In this document: piece after piece, positions 14,963 through 25,104 of the stretch
How positions within the stretch are numbered: the stretch's first letter is position 1
Layout: the number at the start of each line of letters is the position of its first letter
Translations under genes and position numbers: made by a program
Notes under the pieces: generated by a model
Told to the model about the DNA's origin: nothing
Seen by the model: the letters and a program-made list of their open reading frames with translations, nothing else
The model's database searches: none
Assembly (NCBI GenBank): GCA_013697055.1
Contig: JACCXK010000043.1
Span: 1 to 38,686 of the forward strand
DNA: 38,686 nucleotides
From: Alphaproteobacteria bacterium
GTDB lineage: Bacteria; Pseudomonadota; Alphaproteobacteria; Micropepsales; Micropepsaceae
Direction: 5' to 3'

Positions 14963-17314
14963 TCAGAACGCCTTCAGCAACCGGTCGAGATAATCGCGTT
15001 CCTGTTGCGGCCGGTTCATCTGGCCGGCGCGGCGGCGCAACTCTTCCAGGATTTGGCGCGCACGCGCCAGATCGGCGGCACCGGGAATCTTGACCCCGCT
15101 ATTATCCAAAGGCGCATTGCCGCGTCCCAGCGGGTCCTGTCCGCCGCCCTGCTTCTGGCCCTGGCCTTGCTCGTCGGCCAGCGCCTGCGCGCCCTGGCGC
15201 AGCGCATCCAGCGCCTGGTTCTGGGAACTGCCGGCATTGGTCAGGTCCTTCTTGCCCAGCGCGCTCTGGGCTTCGCCCATCGCCTTGCCGGCCTCGCGCA
15301 GCTTCTGCGCCGACTTGCCGTCCATGCCCTTGAGGGAATCCTCCAATTCCTTTTCCAGGTCGCTTTGCTGTTTCTGCAGGCCCTGCGGTCCGCCATCCTT
15401 GGGATCGGCCTGGCCCTGTTGCTGGCGGAAAGTCTTGTCCAACAGGGCACGCTGCTTGCCCATCAGGTTGCCGTATTTCTGCAGCGTTTCGTTCAGCGCC
15501 TTGTTCTGCGGCCCGCCGCTGCCGCCCTGGCCCTGGGTCATGCGCATATTTTCCAGCATGGATTGCAGCATGGCCAGCAATTGCGCCGCCTTCTGGCGGT
15601 CACCCGCCTGGGTCAGCTTCTTGATCATGTCCAGCATGGTCTGGATGTCGTTCTGGCCGATGGTCTTGGCGTCGGGCGGCAAGGGCTGCTGCTCGCCGGG
15701 GGCCGGCGGATTGGCGGCCAGCGCGGCCATGTATTTCTGCATCGCCTCATTGTAGCGCTTGAGCAGTTCGTCGATCACATCCTGCGGCGCGCCCGAGGCG
15801 AGAGCCGCCGTGATCATCATCTGCAGTTTGCGCAACTCTTCCGCCGCCGACAGCAAGCCGCCGCGCTCCAGCTTCAGCGCGGTTTCCCACAAGATGTTTT
15901 CGACCCGCGCGATGTCGGCTTCGGTCTTGGCATTCTTGACGCCGTTGAAAGCGCTGCGCAGCGCCAGAAAGATGTCGTTCTTGCCGGCATAGAACTTGTC
16001 GGGCGCGATGGTCAGCGCATCCAGGGTCAGCAGCACGATCTTGCGGCCCGCCGCATCGCTGGTGGCGAGCTGTTGCCGTTGTTCAATAAGCGCGCGGGCC
16101 AAGGGATCGGTGAAGACCCGGGCCGGCAGCTTGAAGGTGACGGGGGCGCTGATGCCTTTCTGGCCGATGGCGTCGCGCGCTTCCAGGTGACCCGTGACCG
16201 TCAGCCCGGCATAGGGATTGCTGGTGAGATCGACATAGCTGTTCTGGTCCACCGTCTTGGCGCCCGATTCCGGCAGCGGCAGTTCCACCACCAGCGGCTT
16301 GCCGTGACCGCCTCCAGAAGTTTTGAGTGGCGCCAGCACGGCGCGGGCGCTGGAAATGCCGTAATCGTCGCTGCCCTTGAAGGCGAATTGGGTGGCCTTC
16401 TGCTCGGTGGGCGAGGGTTTGGCGGTGAAGGCGATGGTGGGCGCGGCGTCCGGCACCGCCTGGATATTCCATTTGCCGATGGCGTGGCCGCCCACCTGCA
16501 CCCGCACCCGCGCATTGGTGGAAAGGATCACATTGCTGGAATATTCCCCGTCCTCGCCGGCAAAGCGCGGCGCGGCATTGTTGCCGGCAGCAAGGCCCGG
16601 GGTGCGCGGCGCGCCATGGACCCGCAGGTTCAGCACCGAGCCTTGCGGCACCCGGATGACGGACGTGTCGCCAATGTGCAGCGAGGTCAGCGGCAGGCCG
16701 GTATAGGGCGGCGGATCGATCCAGGCATCCAGGCTGGCGGCGGCGCCCGCGCCGCTGTCGAATGCGGACACCAGCCGCGTGCCTGTATCGCTGCGCGCCA
16801 GCACCAGCCCCACCGCCACGGCGATCAACAGGTACCAGCGCAGCCCTTGGGGATCGCGTTCGGCAATGCCGGTGCGGGGCAGGCCGATGCGGAATTTCTC
16901 CGGCAGGGTTCGTGCGCGGTGCAGATCCCACAGCGCGCGGGCCACCGGATCATCGCCCACCAGCACATCGTCGCGTTCGGAGATCGGCCGGTGAGCCAAG
17001 CCGCTGTCGCGCTCCAGCCGTCGTGCCGCATCGATCGTGCGGGGCCAGGCAAAATCCTCAAAACCGTCGTAAAGCGACAGCGCGCTTGTCGTGACGGTGG
17101 CGGCCAGCAGCAAGGCCTGTACTGGCCAGGGGATCAAGGCAAATACGCCGGTCAAGGCCAGGGCAAGGTAAAAGCCGAGGAAACCAACCGCCGGCCACAG
17201 AAGCGGCAGCAGCCGCTCGATCGCCAGCACGCCGCGCGCCAGCGCGACGCGCCGCTCCAGCGGATTAGCTGGAAAGCCAGTCGGGAATGCGGTCCTTGGC
17301 GATGAGATCGGCAT
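14963..17314 (-). CDS. DUF4175 / TIGR02302 large membrane protein
   Basis: A 783-residue protein with a hydrophobic N-terminal pair (about 36-75), another membrane segment near 165-185 (GLRWYLLIAVAVGLVLA), a beta-rich exported domain and a long Gln/Gly/Asp-rich helical C-terminus (GQGQKQGGGQDPLGRG). This layout is that of TIGR02302/DUF4175, an alphaproteobacterial family of unknown function usually placed beside lysA and argH. The first ATG makes its start overlap lysA by 50 bases; about the first 20 residues may not be real, but no better start is obvious. Confidence 0.85.
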   Translation of the reverse strand: MPISSPRTAFPTGFPANPLERRVALARGVLAIERLLPLLWPAVGFLGFYLALALTGVFALIPWPVQALLLAATVTTSALSLYDGFEDFAWPRTIDAARRLERDSGLAHRPISERDDVLVGDDPVARALWDLHRARTLPEKFRIGLPRTGIAERDPQGLRWYLLIAVAVGLVLARSDTGTRLVSAFDSGAGAAASLDAWIDPPPYTGLPLTSLHIGDTSVIRVPQGSVLNLRVHGAPRTPGLAAGNNAAPRFAGEDGEYSSNVILSTNARVRVQVGGHAIGKWNIQAVPDAAPTIAFTAKPSPTEQKATQFAFKGSDDYGISSARAVLAPLKTSGGGHGKPLVVELPLPESGAKTVDQNSYVDLTSNPYAGLTVTGHLEARDAIGQKGISAPVTFKLPARVFTDPLARALIEQRQQLATSDAAGRKIVLLTLDALTIAPDKFYAGKNDIFLALRSAFNGVKNAKTEADIARVENILWETALKLERGGLLSAAEELRKLQMMITAALASGAPQDVIDELLKRYNEAMQKYMAALAANPPAPGEQQPLPPDAKTIGQNDIQTMLDMIKKLTQAGDRQKAAQLLAMLQSMLENMRMTQGQGGSGGPQNKALNETLQKYGNLMGKQRALLDKTFRQQQGQADPKDGGPQGLQKQQSDLEKELEDSLKGMDGKSAQKLREAGKAMGEAQSALGKKDLTNAGSSQNQALDALRQGAQALADEQGQGQKQGGGQDPLGRGNAPLDNSGVKIPGAADLARARQILEELRRRAGQMNRPQQERDYLDRLLKAF

Positions 17315-18533
17315 AAGTCTCTCTGGGCCTTACGATGCCCCATTGTTCGCCCGAGACCAAGACTTCCGGCACCCGCGGCCGGGCATTGTAATCGCCCGCC
17401 ATCACCGCGCCATAGGCGCCGGCCGACAGGATCGCCACAAGATCGCCGCTTTTGAGTTTCGGCAGCGGCCGGCTGGAGGCGAACAGGTCGGATGTCTCGC
17501 ACACCGGCCCGACTACGTCATAGCGCGGGCGCGGGGAACCGACTTTGGGTTCCGCGACACCCACGATCTCGTGATGGGCTTCGTACATGGCGGGGCGGAT
17601 CAGATCGTTCATGCCCGCATCGATGATCAGGAAATCCTTGGCATCGCCCTTCTTCACATAGATCACTTTGGACACCAGCACGCCGGCGTTGGCGGCGATC
17701 AGGCGGCCCGGCTCGAACGACAGGGTGCAGCCCAGATCCTTGGTGACGCGCGCCACCATGGCGCCATAGGCGCTGGGGTCCGGCGGCGGCATGTTGCTGT
17801 TCTCATACGGCACGCCCAGTCCGCCGCCCAGGTCGAGGCGGCTGATCGTGTGGCCGTCTTCGCGCAAGGTGCCGACGAACTCGCGCACGCGGGTGAAGGC
17901 GGTTTCGAACGGCTCCAGTTCGGTGATCTGGCTGCCGATATGCACGTCGACGCCGACGATCTCGATGCCCGCCATCTTGGCGGCATGGGCATAGGCTTCG
18001 CGGGCGCGGCCGAACGGGATACCGAACTTGGTTTCCGCCGTGCCGGTGGTGATTTTGGCATGGGTCTTGGCATCGACATCGGGATTGATGCGCAAGGTGA
18101 CGGGCGCGCGCTTGCCGAGGCTGCGCGCGACTTCGTCCAGCGCCGCCAGTTCCGGCTCGCTTTCGACATTGAATTGATAGATGCCGGCCGCAAGGGCGTT
18201 GCGCATTTCGTCTTTGGTCTTGCCGACGCCGGAGAAGACGATCTTGCCGGGCGGCACACCGGCTGCCAGCGCCTTGGCCAACTCGCCGCCCGACACCACA
18301 TCGGCGCCGGCACCGATCCGCGCCAATGTCTTCAGCACCGCCAGATTGTCATTGGCCTTGATGGCATAGGCGACCAGCGATCCGGCGGGGACAGCGGCCG
18401 CGAAAACCTTGAAATGCCGTTCCAAGGTGGCGGTGGAATAGCAATAGAAAGGCGTGCCGACCTGTTCCGCCAGCAGGTCCAGCCGCACGTCTTCCGCGTG
18501 CAGCACGCCGTCCTTGTATTGGAAATGATTCAA
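17265..18533 (-). CDS. lysA: diaminopimelate decarboxylase
   Basis: A 422-residue PLP enzyme of the alanine-racemase-fold decarboxylases that turns meso-diaminopimelate into lysine. The PLP lysine is Lys59 in YAIKANDN; HIGSQ, GGGLGVPY and EPGRLI line the cofactor site, and GPVCETSD carries the active-site Cys of the partner subunit. It begins with TTG directly after the stop of the small lipoprotein gene, giving MNHFQYKDGVLHAED; no ATG would preserve this conserved start. Co-transcribed with argH and the lipoprotein gene. Confidence 0.94.
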   Translation of the reverse strand: MNHFQYKDGVLHAEDVRLDLLAEQVGTPFYCYSTATLERHFKVFAAAVPAGSLVAYAIKANDNLAVLKTLARIGAGADVVSGGELAKALAAGVPPGKIVFSGVGKTKDEMRNALAAGIYQFNVESEPELAALDEVARSLGKRAPVTLRINPDVDAKTHAKITTGTAETKFGIPFGRAREAYAHAAKMAGIEIVGVDVHIGSQITELEPFETAFTRVREFVGTLREDGHTISRLDLGGGLGVPYENSNMPPPDPSAYGAMVARVTKDLGCTLSFEPGRLIAANAGVLVSKVIYVKKGDAKDFLIIDAGMNDLIRPAMYEAHHEIVGVAEPKVGSPRPRYDVVGPVCETSDLFASSRPLPKLKSGDLVAILSAGAYGAVMAGDYNARPRVPEVLVSGEQWGIVRPRETYADLIAKDRIPDWLSS

Positions 18534-18677
18534 TCAGTGCCCCAGTGGGTAAGGCGGCTGAGAGGGATTCTTTTCGTCGCGCGGGCTGGATTGGCCATTA
18601 GGCTTGATCAGCTCGTTCTTCACGCCGCAGCCCGACAGGACAGCCGCCAACGCGACCAGGATGATAAGTTTCTTCAT
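18534..18677 (-). CDS. LptM-like small lipoprotein (47 aa)
   Basis: A 47-residue precursor, [21 protein letters not shown], with a lipobox (LSGC) and a short Pro/Ser/Asn-rich tail. Small lipoproteins of the YifL/LptM kind between argH and lysA are common in proteobacteria; LptM in E. coli assists assembly of the LPS transporter LptDE. The assignment here rests on size, lipobox and position. It overlaps the argH stop by 4 bases and abuts lysA with no gap. Confidence 0.8.
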   Translation of the reverse strand: MKKLIILVALAAVLSGCGVKNELIKPNGQSSPRDEKNPSQPPYPLGH

Positions 18678-20056
18678 TTGAGCACGCCCCGCCAATGGTT
18701 GAGCTGTTCCTTCACCCGCGCCGGCGCGGTGCCACCCAGGCTCATGCGCGAATTCACGCTGGCCTCCAGCGACAGCACCTTGAAAACCTCGGCCGTGATG
18801 GCGGGTTCGACCGCCTGCATATCGGCCAGCGCCAGTTGGTCGAGCGTAACGCCCTTGTCCTCGGCCAGCTTCACGATGCTGCCGGCGATGTGATGGGCCT
18901 CGCGGAATGGCTTCTTCAGCACCCGCACCACCCAGTCCGCCAGATCGGTGGCGGTGGGAAAGCCCGCCACGCAAGCCGCGCGCATCTTGTCGGGCTGGGC
19001 CGTCAGATCGGCCATCATCGCCGCCGTCGCCGCCAGGCAAAGCTCCAGCGTGTCGGCGGCGTCGAACACCCGCTCCTTGTCTTCCTGCAGGTCGGTGCCA
19101 TAGGTCAGCACCAGGCCCTTGACCACGGTGGCCAGCGCCACGAAATCGCCCAGCACCCGCCCGGTCTTGCCGCGCACCAGTTCGGCGGCATCGGGATTGC
19201 GCTTCTGCGGCATGATGGACGAGCCGGTGGTGAAGGCGTCCGACAATTTCACAAAGCCGAACGTCGGCGTCGACCATTGGACCAATTCGCCCGCCAGCCG
19301 CGACAGGTGCACGGCGGCGATGGTGCAGGCCGCGAGATACTCCAGCGCAAAGTCGCGCGCCGAGATCGCGTCCATGGAATTGCGCATTGGCCTTGTGAAG
19401 CCCAGCATCTTGGCGGTGGCGTCGCGGTCGACCGGGAACGACGTGCCGGCGAGTGCCGCGGCGCCCAGCGGCGATTCATTCATCCGCTTCTTGGCGTCTT
19501 CAAAGCGGCCGCGGTCGCGCCCGAACATTTCGACATACGCCAGCATGTGATGGCCGAAGGTCACCGGTTGAGCCACCTGCATATGGGTGAAGCCCGGCAT
19601 GATGGTCTCTGGATGCTGTTCGGCTTGCCCCAGCAGCGCCAATTGCAACGCCTTCAGTCCCGCATCGGCGCACTCACAGGCGGCGCGCACCCACAGCCGG
19701 AAATCCGTCACCACCTGGTCGTTGCGCGAGCGGGCGGTGTGCAACCGACCGGCCACCGGCCCGATCAGTTCGGCCAGCCGCGACTCGATATTGAGATGAA
19801 TGTCTTCCAGCTCGCGCTTGAAGACGAAGGTGCCGCCCGTGATTTCTTTTTCAACAGCAGTCAGCCCGTCCAGGATGGCCAGGCCGTCTTCCTTGGAAAT
19901 GATGCCTTCGCTGGCCAGCATGCGGCAATGGGCTCTGCTCCCCGCCAGGTCTTCGGCCGCGAGGCGCTTGTCGAAATCGATTGAGGGGGTAATCTCCCTC
20001 ATGATGTCGGCGGGGCCGGACTGGAAACGTCCGCCCCACATTTTGTTCGTGCTCAT
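18674..20056 (-). CDS. argH: argininosuccinate lyase
   Basis: A 460-residue member of the fumarase/aspartase superfamily, splitting argininosuccinate to arginine and fumarate. It has MWGGRF at the N-terminus, HTARSRNDQ (106-114), the catalytic Thr157-His158 pair, and the signature loop [12 protein letters not shown] (278-289). Length is typical. It heads argH-lptM-lysA-DUF4175. Its start is only 18 bases from that of the divergent tlpA, so its promoter must overlap the tlpA coding region. Confidence 0.95.
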   Translation of the reverse strand: MSTNKMWGGRFQSGPADIMREITPSIDFDKRLAAEDLAGSRAHCRMLASEGIISKEDGLAILDGLTAVEKEITGGTFVFKRELEDIHLNIESRLAELIGPVAGRLHTARSRNDQVVTDFRLWVRAACECADAGLKALQLALLGQAEQHPETIMPGFTHMQVAQPVTFGHHMLAYVEMFGRDRGRFEDAKKRMNESPLGAAALAGTSFPVDRDATAKMLGFTRPMRNSMDAISARDFALEYLAACTIAAVHLSRLAGELVQWSTPTFGFVKLSDAFTTGSSIMPQKRNPDAAELVRGKTGRVLGDFVALATVVKGLVLTYGTDLQEDKERVFDAADTLELCLAATAAMMADLTAQPDKMRAACVAGFPTATDLADWVVRVLKKPFREAHHIAGSIVKLAEDKGVTLDQLALADMQAVEPAITAEVFKVLSLEASVNSRMSLGGTAPARVKEQLNHWRGVLK

Positions 20057-20074
20057 CTTTTCTTCCGAAGGCCC

Positions 20075-20629
20075 ATGACCAAGAAAATCATCATCAGCCT
20101 GGCCGTGATCGTCGCGCTGGCAATGGGCATCCTATATGGGAAAGGCCTGCTTTCTGTCCATCAGGGCATTGAGCCGCCACCGTCCTTGGGCGTGCTGGCG
20201 CTGGAAAAAGCCCCCAAAGCCGCCCCGGCGGTGACGTTTACCGATGGCGTGGGCGGCCGCCATGCGCTGGATGCATTCAAGGGCCGCTATGTGCTGCTCA
20301 ACCTGTGGGCCACCTGGTGCGCGCCCTGCGTCAGCGAATTGCCGTCGCTGGCCCGGCTCCAGGCCCATGCGCCGGGCCTGCGGGTGCTGGCGATCAATGC
20401 CGACAGCCAGAAGGTGGATGCCGCCGCCTTCCTCAAAAGCCACGGCGCCGGCACCCTGCCGGTCTATGTCGATTCCGAGCGGATGCTGATGCGCAGCTTT
20501 GTGGTGCCGGGGCTTCCCACCACAGTGCTGATCGATCCCGACGGCAAGGTGGTGGCGCGCGCTGAAGGCCCGGCGGAATGGGCGAGCCCTGAGGCTGTCG
20601 CTTACTTCAAGAGAATTACCGGCAGCTAG
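20075..20629 (+). CDS. TlpA-family thioredoxin-like protein
   Basis: A 184-residue membrane-anchored thioredoxin-fold protein: an N-terminal uncleaved anchor (about 5-21), a redox WCAPC motif (Cys82, Cys85), and a cis-Pro in GLPTTVLID. TlpA-like proteins face the periplasm and reduce partners in cytochrome c or cytochrome oxidase copper assembly. A tlpA next to argH/lysA is a recurrent alphaproteobacterial arrangement. Partner unknown. Confidence 0.85.
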   Translation: MTKKIIISLAVIVALAMGILYGKGLLSVHQGIEPPPSLGVLALEKAPKAAPAVTFTDGVGGRHALDAFKGRYVLLNLWATWCAPCVSELPSLARLQAHAPGLRVLAINADSQKVDAAAFLKSHGAGTLPVYVDSERMLMRSFVVPGLPTTVLIDPDGKVVARAEGPAEWASPEAVAYFKRITGS

Positions 20630-20646
20630 AACCGCGCGGAGCGGAT

Positions 20647-21522
20647 CTACCTGGTGGGTACCGGGTGTTCACCCCGGTAGTCGTAGAAGCCGCGCCCGGT
20701 CTTGCGACCCAGCCAGCCGGCCTCGACATATTTCACCAAGAGCGGACAGGGGCGGTACTTGGAATCCGCCAGGCCCTCGTAGAGCACCTGCATCACCGAC
20801 AGGCAGGTATCCAGCCCGATGAAATCGGCAAGCTGCAGCGGGCCCATGGGATGGTTGGCGCCCAGCCGCATGGCGGTGTCGATGGCGTCCACGTTGCCGA
20901 CGCCCTCGTACAGCGTATAGACCGCCTCGTTGATCATCGGCAGCAGGATGCGGTTGACGATGAAGGCGGGGAAGTCTTCGGCATAGGCGGCGGTCTTGCC
21001 GACGCGCTTGACGATCTCCAGCGCCGACTGAAAGGTCGAGTCGTTGGTGGCGATGCCGCGGATCACTTCCACCAGCTGCATGATCGGCACCGGGTTCATG
21101 AAATGCAGGCCGATGAAATGCTCGGGCCGGTCGGTCGAGGCGGCCAGCCGCGTCACCGAGATGGACGAGGTGTTGGTGGCGATCATCGCCTTGTCGGAAA
21201 TGCGCGAGCACAGATCCTGGAAGATCTTCTTCTTGATGGCTTCGTCTTCGGTCGCCGCCTCGATCACCAGGTCGCGGTCCTTGAGATCGTCCATGGACTC
21301 GGTGACGCGGATGCGCGCCAGGGCGGGCGCGATCTGGTCTTCCTTGATCAGGCCCTTGGCGGCCTGGCGCTGCATGTTCTTCTGCACCCGCTCGATGGCC
21401 TTGGACAGGGCATCCTTGTTGATGTCGTCCAGCACCACGTCATAGCCGGCCAGCGCCAGCACATGGGCGATGCCGGTGCCCATCTGGCCCGCACCCACGA
21501 CTCCGATTTTTTCCACTGCCAT
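20647..21522 (-). CDS. 3-hydroxybutyryl-CoA dehydrogenase
   Basis: A 291-residue NAD-dependent 3-hydroxyacyl-CoA dehydrogenase. [11 protein letters not shown] (8-17) is the Rossmann motif; His140 (GLHFMNPVP) and Glu152 form the catalytic pair; TNTSSIS lies at 117-123. [16 protein letters not shown] is typical of the short-chain (PaaH/Hbd) type. It interconverts 3-hydroxybutyryl-CoA and acetoacetyl-CoA in butanoate/PHB or fatty-acid turnover. It follows etfB-etfA by 11 bases, so it is probably in that operon and its redox partner is NADH, with ETF serving a separate acyl-CoA dehydrogenase. Confidence 0.92.
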   Translation of the reverse strand: MAVEKIGVVGAGQMGTGIAHVLALAGYDVVLDDINKDALSKAIERVQKNMQRQAAKGLIKEDQIAPALARIRVTESMDDLKDRDLVIEAATEDEAIKKKIFQDLCSRISDKAMIATNTSSISVTRLAASTDRPEHFIGLHFMNPVPIMQLVEVIRGIATNDSTFQSALEIVKRVGKTAAYAEDFPAFIVNRILLPMINEAVYTLYEGVGNVDAIDTAMRLGANHPMGPLQLADFIGLDTCLSVMQVLYEGLADSKYRPCPLLVKYVEAGWLGRKTGRGFYDYRGEHPVPTR

Positions 21523-21533
21523 TTTGCTTGCCT

Positions 21534-22478
21534 TTACTTGTAGCCGCGGCTGGCGAGTTCTTCGTCCAGCTCGGGGAGAATCTTGAACAAATCGCCGACC
21601 AGGCCGTAATCGGCGACCTGGAAGATCGGCGCATCTTCGTCCTTGTTGATGGCGACGATCACCTTGGAATCCTTCATGCCGGCCAGATGCTGGATGGCCC
21701 CGGAAATCCCCACCGCCATATAGAGATCGGGCGCCACGGCCTTGCCGGTCTGGCCGACCTGGTAATCATTGGGCACATAGCCCGCATCCACCGCGGCGCG
21801 GGATGCGCCCACCGCCGCATGCAGCTTGTCGGCGATGGAATCCAGCAGCTTGAAGTTCTCCGCCGAGCCCAACCCGCGCCCGCCCGAAATGACGATCTTG
21901 GCCGAGGTCAGTTCAGGACGTTCGGACTTGGACAGGGTTTCGCCCGCGAATTTGGCGGTGCCGGGATCGGCAGCGGCTGCGATTTTTTCGATCCTTGCGC
22001 TGCCGCCTTCCGCCGCCGCTGCGAATGCGGTGGTGCGCACGGTGATGATCTTTTTTCCCGCGGGCGCCTGCAAGGTCTCGATGGCGTTGCCGGCATAGAT
22101 CGGCCGTTCGAATGTGTCGGGCGAAACCACTTTCAGGATTTCAGAAATCTGGCCCACATCCAGCTTGGCGGCGAGGCGCGGCAGGATGTTCTTGCCGGTG
22201 GTGGTGGCAGGCGCCAGGATCGCATCATATTTGTCGGCGAGAGACAGCAGCAGCGCTTCCATCGGCTCGGCCAATTGGCGCGCGTAAGGCGCGGCATCCG
22301 CAAGCAATACCTTCTCGACACCGGCGATCTTGGCGGCGGCCTCGGCGACGGCGGCGCAATTCTCGCCGGCCGCCAGCACATGCACGGGCGAAGACACCTG
22401 CGCCGCCGCCGTCACAGTCTTGTGGGTGGCGTCCTTGAGCGTGGCATTGTCATGCTCGGCGATTACCAGCGAAGCCAT
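21534..22478 (-). CDS. etfA: electron transfer flavoprotein alpha subunit
   Basis: A 314-residue protein whose C-terminal FAD domain carries [51 protein letters not shown] and [16 protein letters not shown], all EtfA marks. With EtfB it takes electrons from acyl-CoA dehydrogenases and passes them to ETF:quinone oxidoreductase. Its ATG overlaps the etfB stop (TGATG). Length is typical. Confidence 0.95.
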   Translation of the reverse strand: MASLVIAEHDNATLKDATHKTVTAAAQVSSPVHVLAAGENCAAVAEAAAKIAGVEKVLLADAAPYARQLAEPMEALLLSLADKYDAILAPATTTGKNILPRLAAKLDVGQISEILKVVSPDTFERPIYAGNAIETLQAPAGKKIITVRTTAFAAAAEGGSARIEKIAAAADPGTAKFAGETLSKSERPELTSAKIVISGGRGLGSAENFKLLDSIADKLHAAVGASRAAVDAGYVPNDYQVGQTGKAVAPDLYMAVGISGAIQHLAGMKDSKVIVAINKDEDAPIFQVADYGLVGDLFKILPELDEELASRGYK

Positions 22479-23239
22479 CAGATGACCCCATCGGCTTTGA
22501 GCTTGTCCAGCAGCTCCGGCACGCCCGAGACCTTCACGCCGCCGCCGCGCCTGGGCGGCTCGGAAATCTTCAGCACCTTGAAGCGCGGGGTGATGTCCAC
22601 ACCCAGATCGGCGGGCGACTTTTCTTCAATGGGCTTCTTCTTGGCCTTCATGATGTTGGGCAGCGAGGCATAGCGCGGCTCGTTGAGGCGCAGGTCGGTG
22701 GTCATCACCGCCGGCAATTTCACTTCGACGGTCTGCAGGCCGCCATCGATCTCGCGGGTGATCCTGGCGCTGCGCTTCTCGCCTTCTTCGGGGCCCATCT
22801 CCAGCGAGTGCGCGAAGGTGCCCTGCGGCCAGCCCAGCAACGCCGCCAGCATCTGGCCTACCTGGTTGGCATCGTCGTCGATCGCCTGCTTGCCGGTGAT
22901 GACAAAGCCCGGCTGTTCGACGTCGACGATGGCTTTCAGAATTTTCGCGACCGCCAGCGGCTCGACCATCTGGTCGGTCTTCACAAGAATGCCTCGGTCA
23001 CCGCCCATCGCCAGCGCGGTGCGGATGGTTTCCTGGGCTTGCTGCGGTCCGATGGAGACGATCACAACTTCGGTGGCCTTGCCCTTTTCCTTGAGGCGCA
23101 CGGCTTCTTCCACCGCGATCTCGTCAAAGGGGTTCATGGACATTTTGACATTGGCCAAGTCCACGCCGCTCTGGTCCGCCTTCACGCGAACCTTGACGTT
23201 GTAATCGATCACCCGCTTGACGGGCACCAAGACCTTCAT
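22478..23239 (-). CDS. etfB: electron transfer flavoprotein beta subunit
   Basis: A 253-residue protein with the N-terminal [35 protein letters not shown] and the AMP-binding region around [15 protein letters not shown]. These are hallmarks of EtfB. It binds AMP structurally and pairs with EtfA. It heads etfB-etfA-hbd; the 193-base gap to the cytochrome c gene upstream likely holds its promoter, though I could not name one. Confidence 0.95.
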   Translation of the reverse strand: MKVLVPVKRVIDYNVKVRVKADQSGVDLANVKMSMNPFDEIAVEEAVRLKEKGKATEVVIVSIGPQQAQETIRTALAMGGDRGILVKTDQMVEPLAVAKILKAIVDVEQPGFVITGKQAIDDDANQVGQMLAALLGWPQGTFAHSLEMGPEEGEKRSARITREIDGGLQTVEVKLPAVMTTDLRLNEPRYASLPNIMKAKKKPIEEKSPADLGVDITPRFKVLKISEPPRRGGGVKVSGVPELLDKLKADGVI

Positions 23240-23432
23240 GGTGTTTCTTTGATCCCAATGGACGGCGCTTTCGCGGCGGCTGCGCCGGCCCGTCCTGCTC
23301 TTGTGCGGTGCAAAAAGTATGGCCGCGGGGCGAGGCCTGTCAACGAAACCGGCTAGAAAACGGGCTCACCATTGCTGCGTTGCAGCAAAAGTGGTTAATT
23401 CCCGAATCCAAAGTGCGGCATCCCGCCGCAGG

Positions 23433-23804
23433 CTACTTCAGGCTGGCCAGATAGGCGGTGACGTCGGCCTGCTGCTTTTTGCTGCTGATGCCGGCAAAGG
23501 CCATCTTGGTGCCGGGCACCATCCTGGCGGGGCCGGCGGTCCATTTGGTCAGGTTGGCTTCGGTCCAGGTCAGGCCGGACTTCTGCAGCGGCGCCGAATA
23601 GGCAAAGCCGGGGCGGGTGGCCGCCTTGCGGCCCACAACGCCGAACAGGTTGGGGCCCAAGGCGTCGCCACCGCCCTTGTCGGCCGTGTGGCAGACGGCG
23701 CAGCGCTTGAACACGGCCTCACCGGCCTTGGCGTCACCGGCCGCATTGGCCGCAATGGTGGATCCGGCCAGCAGCGCCAGCACGGCGAAAATCTTGCGAA
23801 GCAT
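23433..23804 (-). CDS. class I cytochrome c (c2-like)
   Basis: A 123-residue precursor with a signal peptide (cleavage near residues 21-22, AANA), a CAVCH haem site (Cys35, Cys38, His39) and axial Met101 (PGTKMAF). LGPNLFGVVGRK and TEANLTKW fit periplasmic cytochrome c/c2 electron carriers between the bc1 complex and terminal oxidases. The frame is open 13 codons further upstream, but the ATG at 23804 follows an AAGG-containing site and gives a clean signal peptide. Confidence 0.9.
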   Translation of the reverse strand: MLRKIFAVLALLAGSTIAANAAGDAKAGEAVFKRCAVCHTADKGGGDALGPNLFGVVGRKAATRPGFAYSAPLQKSGLTWTEANLTKWTAGPARMVPGTKMAFAGISSKKQQADVTAYLASLK

Positions 23805-23893
23805 GGAAATAGCCTTTTTGGTTCCCCTTACGGGGCCCTCCAATACCCGATCCTGTATACAAAAACAGCGGATTTATGGCCGCAGTGTAATGG

Positions 23894-25060
23894 TCAGGCG
23901 TTGACCAGCTCCACCTGCACCACATCGGTGCGGGCCACCTCGAAGGTGGCAGCGCAGATGCCGAGATAGAATTCCCAGTTGCGCAGGAATTGCTGGTCAT
24001 GGCCTAGGGCCTTGATCTGGGGTTCAGCCGCCTGCATCCGCACCAGCCATTCGCGCAGGGTCCGGGCATAGTCCTTGCCGAAGCCGAAGGCGCCGGCGAA
24101 TTTCAGGCCCGCTTTCTCGGCTTCCTCGCGAAAGCGCCCCAGGCTGGGCAGCATGCCGCCCGGAAACACGTAGTGGCGGACGAAATCGCTGCGGGTGCGG
24201 TAGCCGGCGAAGAATTCGTCCTTGATGGTGATGGTCTGGATGATGGCGCGGCCGCCGCGCTTCAGCCGCTCGGCCACCGTGGCGAAATAGGCCGGCCAGT
24301 AATGCTCGCCCACCGCCTCGAACATCTCGATGGAAACGATATTGTCGAAGCTGCCTTTGCAGCGGCGATAATCTTCCAGCTTGATGTCGGCGGCGCCGTT
24401 CAATCGTGTAGTGGCGAATTTGTGCTGGGCCGGCGAGATGGTCAGGCCGGTGACATGATGGCTGTCGGCGGCGGCGCGCTCGGCAAAGCCGCCCCAGCCG
24501 CAGCCGATCTCCAGCACTTCGGCTTTCTTTTCGGTGAACTTGGACAGGATGCGCTCATACTTGTTCTGCTGGGCGCGGTAGAGCTCATCGGTGCCGTTAT
24601 ACAGCGCCGAGGAATAGGTCATGCTGCGGTCCAGCCACAGCGAATAGAAGTCGTTGCCGACGTCGTAATGATCCTTGATGTTGCGCGCCGATCCCGAGAT
24701 CGAATTGCGCCGCACCAGCGCATTGTGGATCACAAAGCCCAGCCGGTTGAAGATATTGCCGTCCGAGAAATCGGAGAAATGATCCAGGTTGAGCAGGAAC
24801 AGGCTGACCAGCCGCTCGACGCTGTCGGTGTCCCAGCTGCCGGCGATATATTCCTCGCCCAGGCCGATATCGCCGCGCGCCATGATCAGGCGCAGCACGT
24901 CCCAGTCATGGATGTGAAAGCGCGCCGACGGCCCCGGATGGACGCCTTTGTGGACGCTGACCTCGCCATTGGGGGCGATGAATTCCAGGGTGCCGTACTC
25001 CAGCGAGTTTATCGCCTTGCGCCAGCTTTTCTCGATATAGGCGGCAGGTATCAAGGACAT
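23894..25060 (-). CDS. cfa: cyclopropane-fatty-acyl-phospholipid synthase family protein
   Basis: A 388-residue methyltransferase that acts on unsaturated acyl chains in membrane phospholipids. HYDVGNDFY (131-139) and the SAM motif LEIGCGWGGFA (about 183-193) are family signatures, along with GLTISPAQ and SIEMFEAVGEHYW. Some members make methylated or furan fatty acids and not cyclopropanes, and the sequence alone does not decide. It lies 44 bases after the FAD oxidoreductase gene, so probably in its operon, under a predicted ECF11-type promoter. Confidence 0.92.
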   Translation of the reverse strand: MSLIPAAYIEKSWRKAINSLEYGTLEFIAPNGEVSVHKGVHPGPSARFHIHDWDVLRLIMARGDIGLGEEYIAGSWDTDSVERLVSLFLLNLDHFSDFSDGNIFNRLGFVIHNALVRRNSISGSARNIKDHYDVGNDFYSLWLDRSMTYSSALYNGTDELYRAQQNKYERILSKFTEKKAEVLEIGCGWGGFAERAAADSHHVTGLTISPAQHKFATTRLNGAADIKLEDYRRCKGSFDNIVSIEMFEAVGEHYWPAYFATVAERLKRGGRAIIQTITIKDEFFAGYRTRSDFVRHYVFPGGMLPSLGRFREEAEKAGLKFAGAFGFGKDYARTLREWLVRMQAAEPQIKALGHDQQFLRNWEFYLGICAATFEVARTDVVQVELVNA

Positions 25061-25104
25061 TGTCGTTTCCCAGGCTCCGCGCCGAGATTAAACGGCGGCA
25101 GCGC

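Noticed and set aside
15005-17305. A 766-codon open frame on the plus strand opposite DUF4175
   Set aside because: It mirrors the codon pattern of the real gene in a GC-rich sequence, gives a His/Gln/Arg-rich product with no domain, and lies fully antisense to a recognised family.
18695-19984. A 429-codon plus-strand frame opposite argH
   Set aside because: Antisense shadow of a clear argininosuccinate lyase; Arg/Gln/His-rich with no motif.
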